Below, one piece after another: positions 6,387-7,077 of a DNA stretch of 7,077 nt. The notes beneath the pieces are model-generated. The model ran no database searches. It was not told the DNA's origin and saw nothing but the letters and a program-made list of their open reading frames with translations. A program made the translations under genes and the position numbers. Positions within the stretch are counted from its first letter, which is position 1. Each line of letters starts with the position of its first letter. The stretch comes from Deltaproteobacteria bacterium (lineage in GTDB: Bacteria > Myxococcota_A > UBA9160 > SMWR01). The DNA lies in assembly GCA_019313605.1 (NCBI GenBank), contig JAFDAW010000255.1, positions 1-7,077 of the forward strand. Reading direction: 5' to 3'.

Positions 6387-6849
6387 GATAGTCCCGGTCG
6401 TAGAACACCAGCGGATCGCCATCGAAGAGTCGAACTTCGACGACTTCGCCGGTGTAGATCGTGTGATCGCCCGATTCGTGGGCCGACGCGAGCCGGCAAT
6501 CCAGCTGCGCGATGGATCCGGCGAGAAGCGGTGCGCCGGTCGCTCCGGTTTCCCATTCGAGGTCCGAGAAGCGTCGATCCTCTACTTCCCTGCTCGCAAA
6601 GCGCTCCGCGAGTGGTTCCTGGCCGCGAGCCAGGATGTTCACCGCGAAGACGCCTCCCTCCTCGATCAGGGAATGCGTCTTCGCCGCATTGTCGATGCAA
6701 ACCAGAACGAGCGGCGGCTCGAGCGAAACCTCGGCAAACGCCGAGACCGTCATCCCGTGGATCCGGTCGCCCGCGCGCGCGGTGACGATCGTGACACCGG
6801 TTGCCCGGCGCGCGAAGGCGTTCTTCAGGTCGGCTTGGGAAATCGACAA
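6370..6849 (-). CDS. Flavin reductase-like FMN-binding protein
   Basis: The 159-residue protein belongs to the flavin reductase-like family (PF01613). Its members use NAD(P)H to reduce FMN or FAD, often supplying a partner monooxygenase. Visible hallmarks are ATGVTIVTA (16-24), HGMTVSAFAEVSLEPPLVLVCID (31-53, the FMN-binding strand region), FAVNIL (68-73), GAPLLAGSIAQLDCRL (105-120), GDHTIYTGEVVEV with the conserved His129, and DPLVFYDRDYRGL at the C-terminus. The start is TTG 6849: an in-frame TAG lies two codons upstream and GGGAG sits six bases before it, so no other start is possible near the conserved N-terminus. The gene converges on the aldolase gene. No monooxygenase is visible next to it, so its partner and preferred flavin are unknown. 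Its last codons form one copy of the local triple repeat. Confidence 0.92.
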   Translation of the reverse strand: MSISQADLKNAFARRATGVTIVTARAGDRIHGMTVSAFAEVSLEPPLVLVCIDNAAKTHSLIEEGGVFAVNILARGQEPLAERFASREVEDRRFSDLEWETGATGAPLLAGSIAQLDCRLASAHESGDHTIYTGEVVEVRLFDGDPLVFYDRDYRGLAD

Positions 6850-6935
6850 CCTCTACTCCCGAAGTGGCTGGCACGCGAGTCTACACGGACTTCACGCGGG
6901 TTTGAAGCTTCAGATTTCGCGCCGCGCCGCGAGCG

Positions 6936-7077
6936 GTACTAGCAAGTTGCTGAAATACTCCGAACCGAGCCCGGTGCGGAGATTCGGGCCGAGGCGAGCT
7001 GGCCGAAGGCCAGCGATGCTAGCGACCGCGTCGCCGTCAAGGCGCGAAAACGCAGCCATAGCGGCGCTACGGCGAGG
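6936..7077. repeat. Gene-free, hairpin-rich right edge, possible dispersed repeat
   Basis: No coding frame is convincing after 6850. This stretch packs several inverted repeats: AGCAA-G-TTGCT (6941-6951), GCTGGCC-GAA-GGCCAGC (6998-7014, seven perfect pairs), the palindrome GCTAGC (7018-7023), and TAGC-GGC-GCTA flanked by CC and GG near 7057-7073. GGCGAG occurs near both ends (6993 and 7071). The density of palindromes and lack of coding suggest a REP- or MITE-like intergenic element that continues past the window. Without other copies this remains an inference. Confidence 0.35.

Noticed and set aside
1..7077. CRISPR array, transposase, phage, toxin-antitoxin or defence genes
   Set aside because: No regularly spaced direct repeats of CRISPR size and no coding frames with matching motifs were seen. 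The three-copy repeat at 6319-6386 has almost no spacer and belongs to a gene end.

Overview
The window is GC-rich and carries core-metabolism genes from what looks like a Gram-negative bacterium. A membrane-anchored penicillin-acylase-type hydrolase, the order tpiA-secG-tRNA-Leu(GAG), and GTG/TTG starts fit a proteobacterial-grade lineage. A deltaproteobacterial, Myxococcota or Binatota-like origin is my best guess, but the window holds no marker that settles it. I found no CRISPR array, transposase, phage gene or defence system.

Left arm (minus strand, about 1-1493): acpS (holo-ACP synthase) is followed, with a 4-base GTGA stop/start overlap, by a penicillin amidase/acylase-family Ntn-hydrolase that runs off the left edge after 382 codons. 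As given, acpS is broken. Its first 16 codons and the remainder lie in different frames, and about 15 residues that the family normally has between them are missing.

Centre (plus strand, 1668-5161): gap, pgk, tpiA and secG form a tight operon with gaps of 8 and 3 bases and then an ATGA overlap. tRNA-Leu with anticodon GAG follows. gap, tpiA and secG are intact. pgk changes frame near base 3076, where four to five residues of a conserved region are also missing; the pattern fits a 13-base loss. The three enzymes catalyse successive triose-phosphate steps of glycolysis, gluconeogenesis or the Calvin cycle.

Right arm (5162-7077): a leader with potential hairpins precedes a class I fructose-bisphosphate aldolase of the eukaryote-like, Schiff-base type, which extends the triose-phosphate theme. 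A convergent flavin reductase-like gene on the minus strand starts at TTG. Between the two genes, the 3' end of the flavin reductase gene, stop codon included, is present in three near-copies that form terminator-like inverted repeats. The last 230 bases or so hold no recognisable gene but are rich in short inverted repeats, resembling the start of a dispersed palindromic element.

Most of the window is ordinary housekeeping DNA. The points worth a second look are the two out-of-frame internal losses in normally essential genes (acpS and pgk), the triplicated gene end, and the structured right edge. I see no convincing previously undescribed system.
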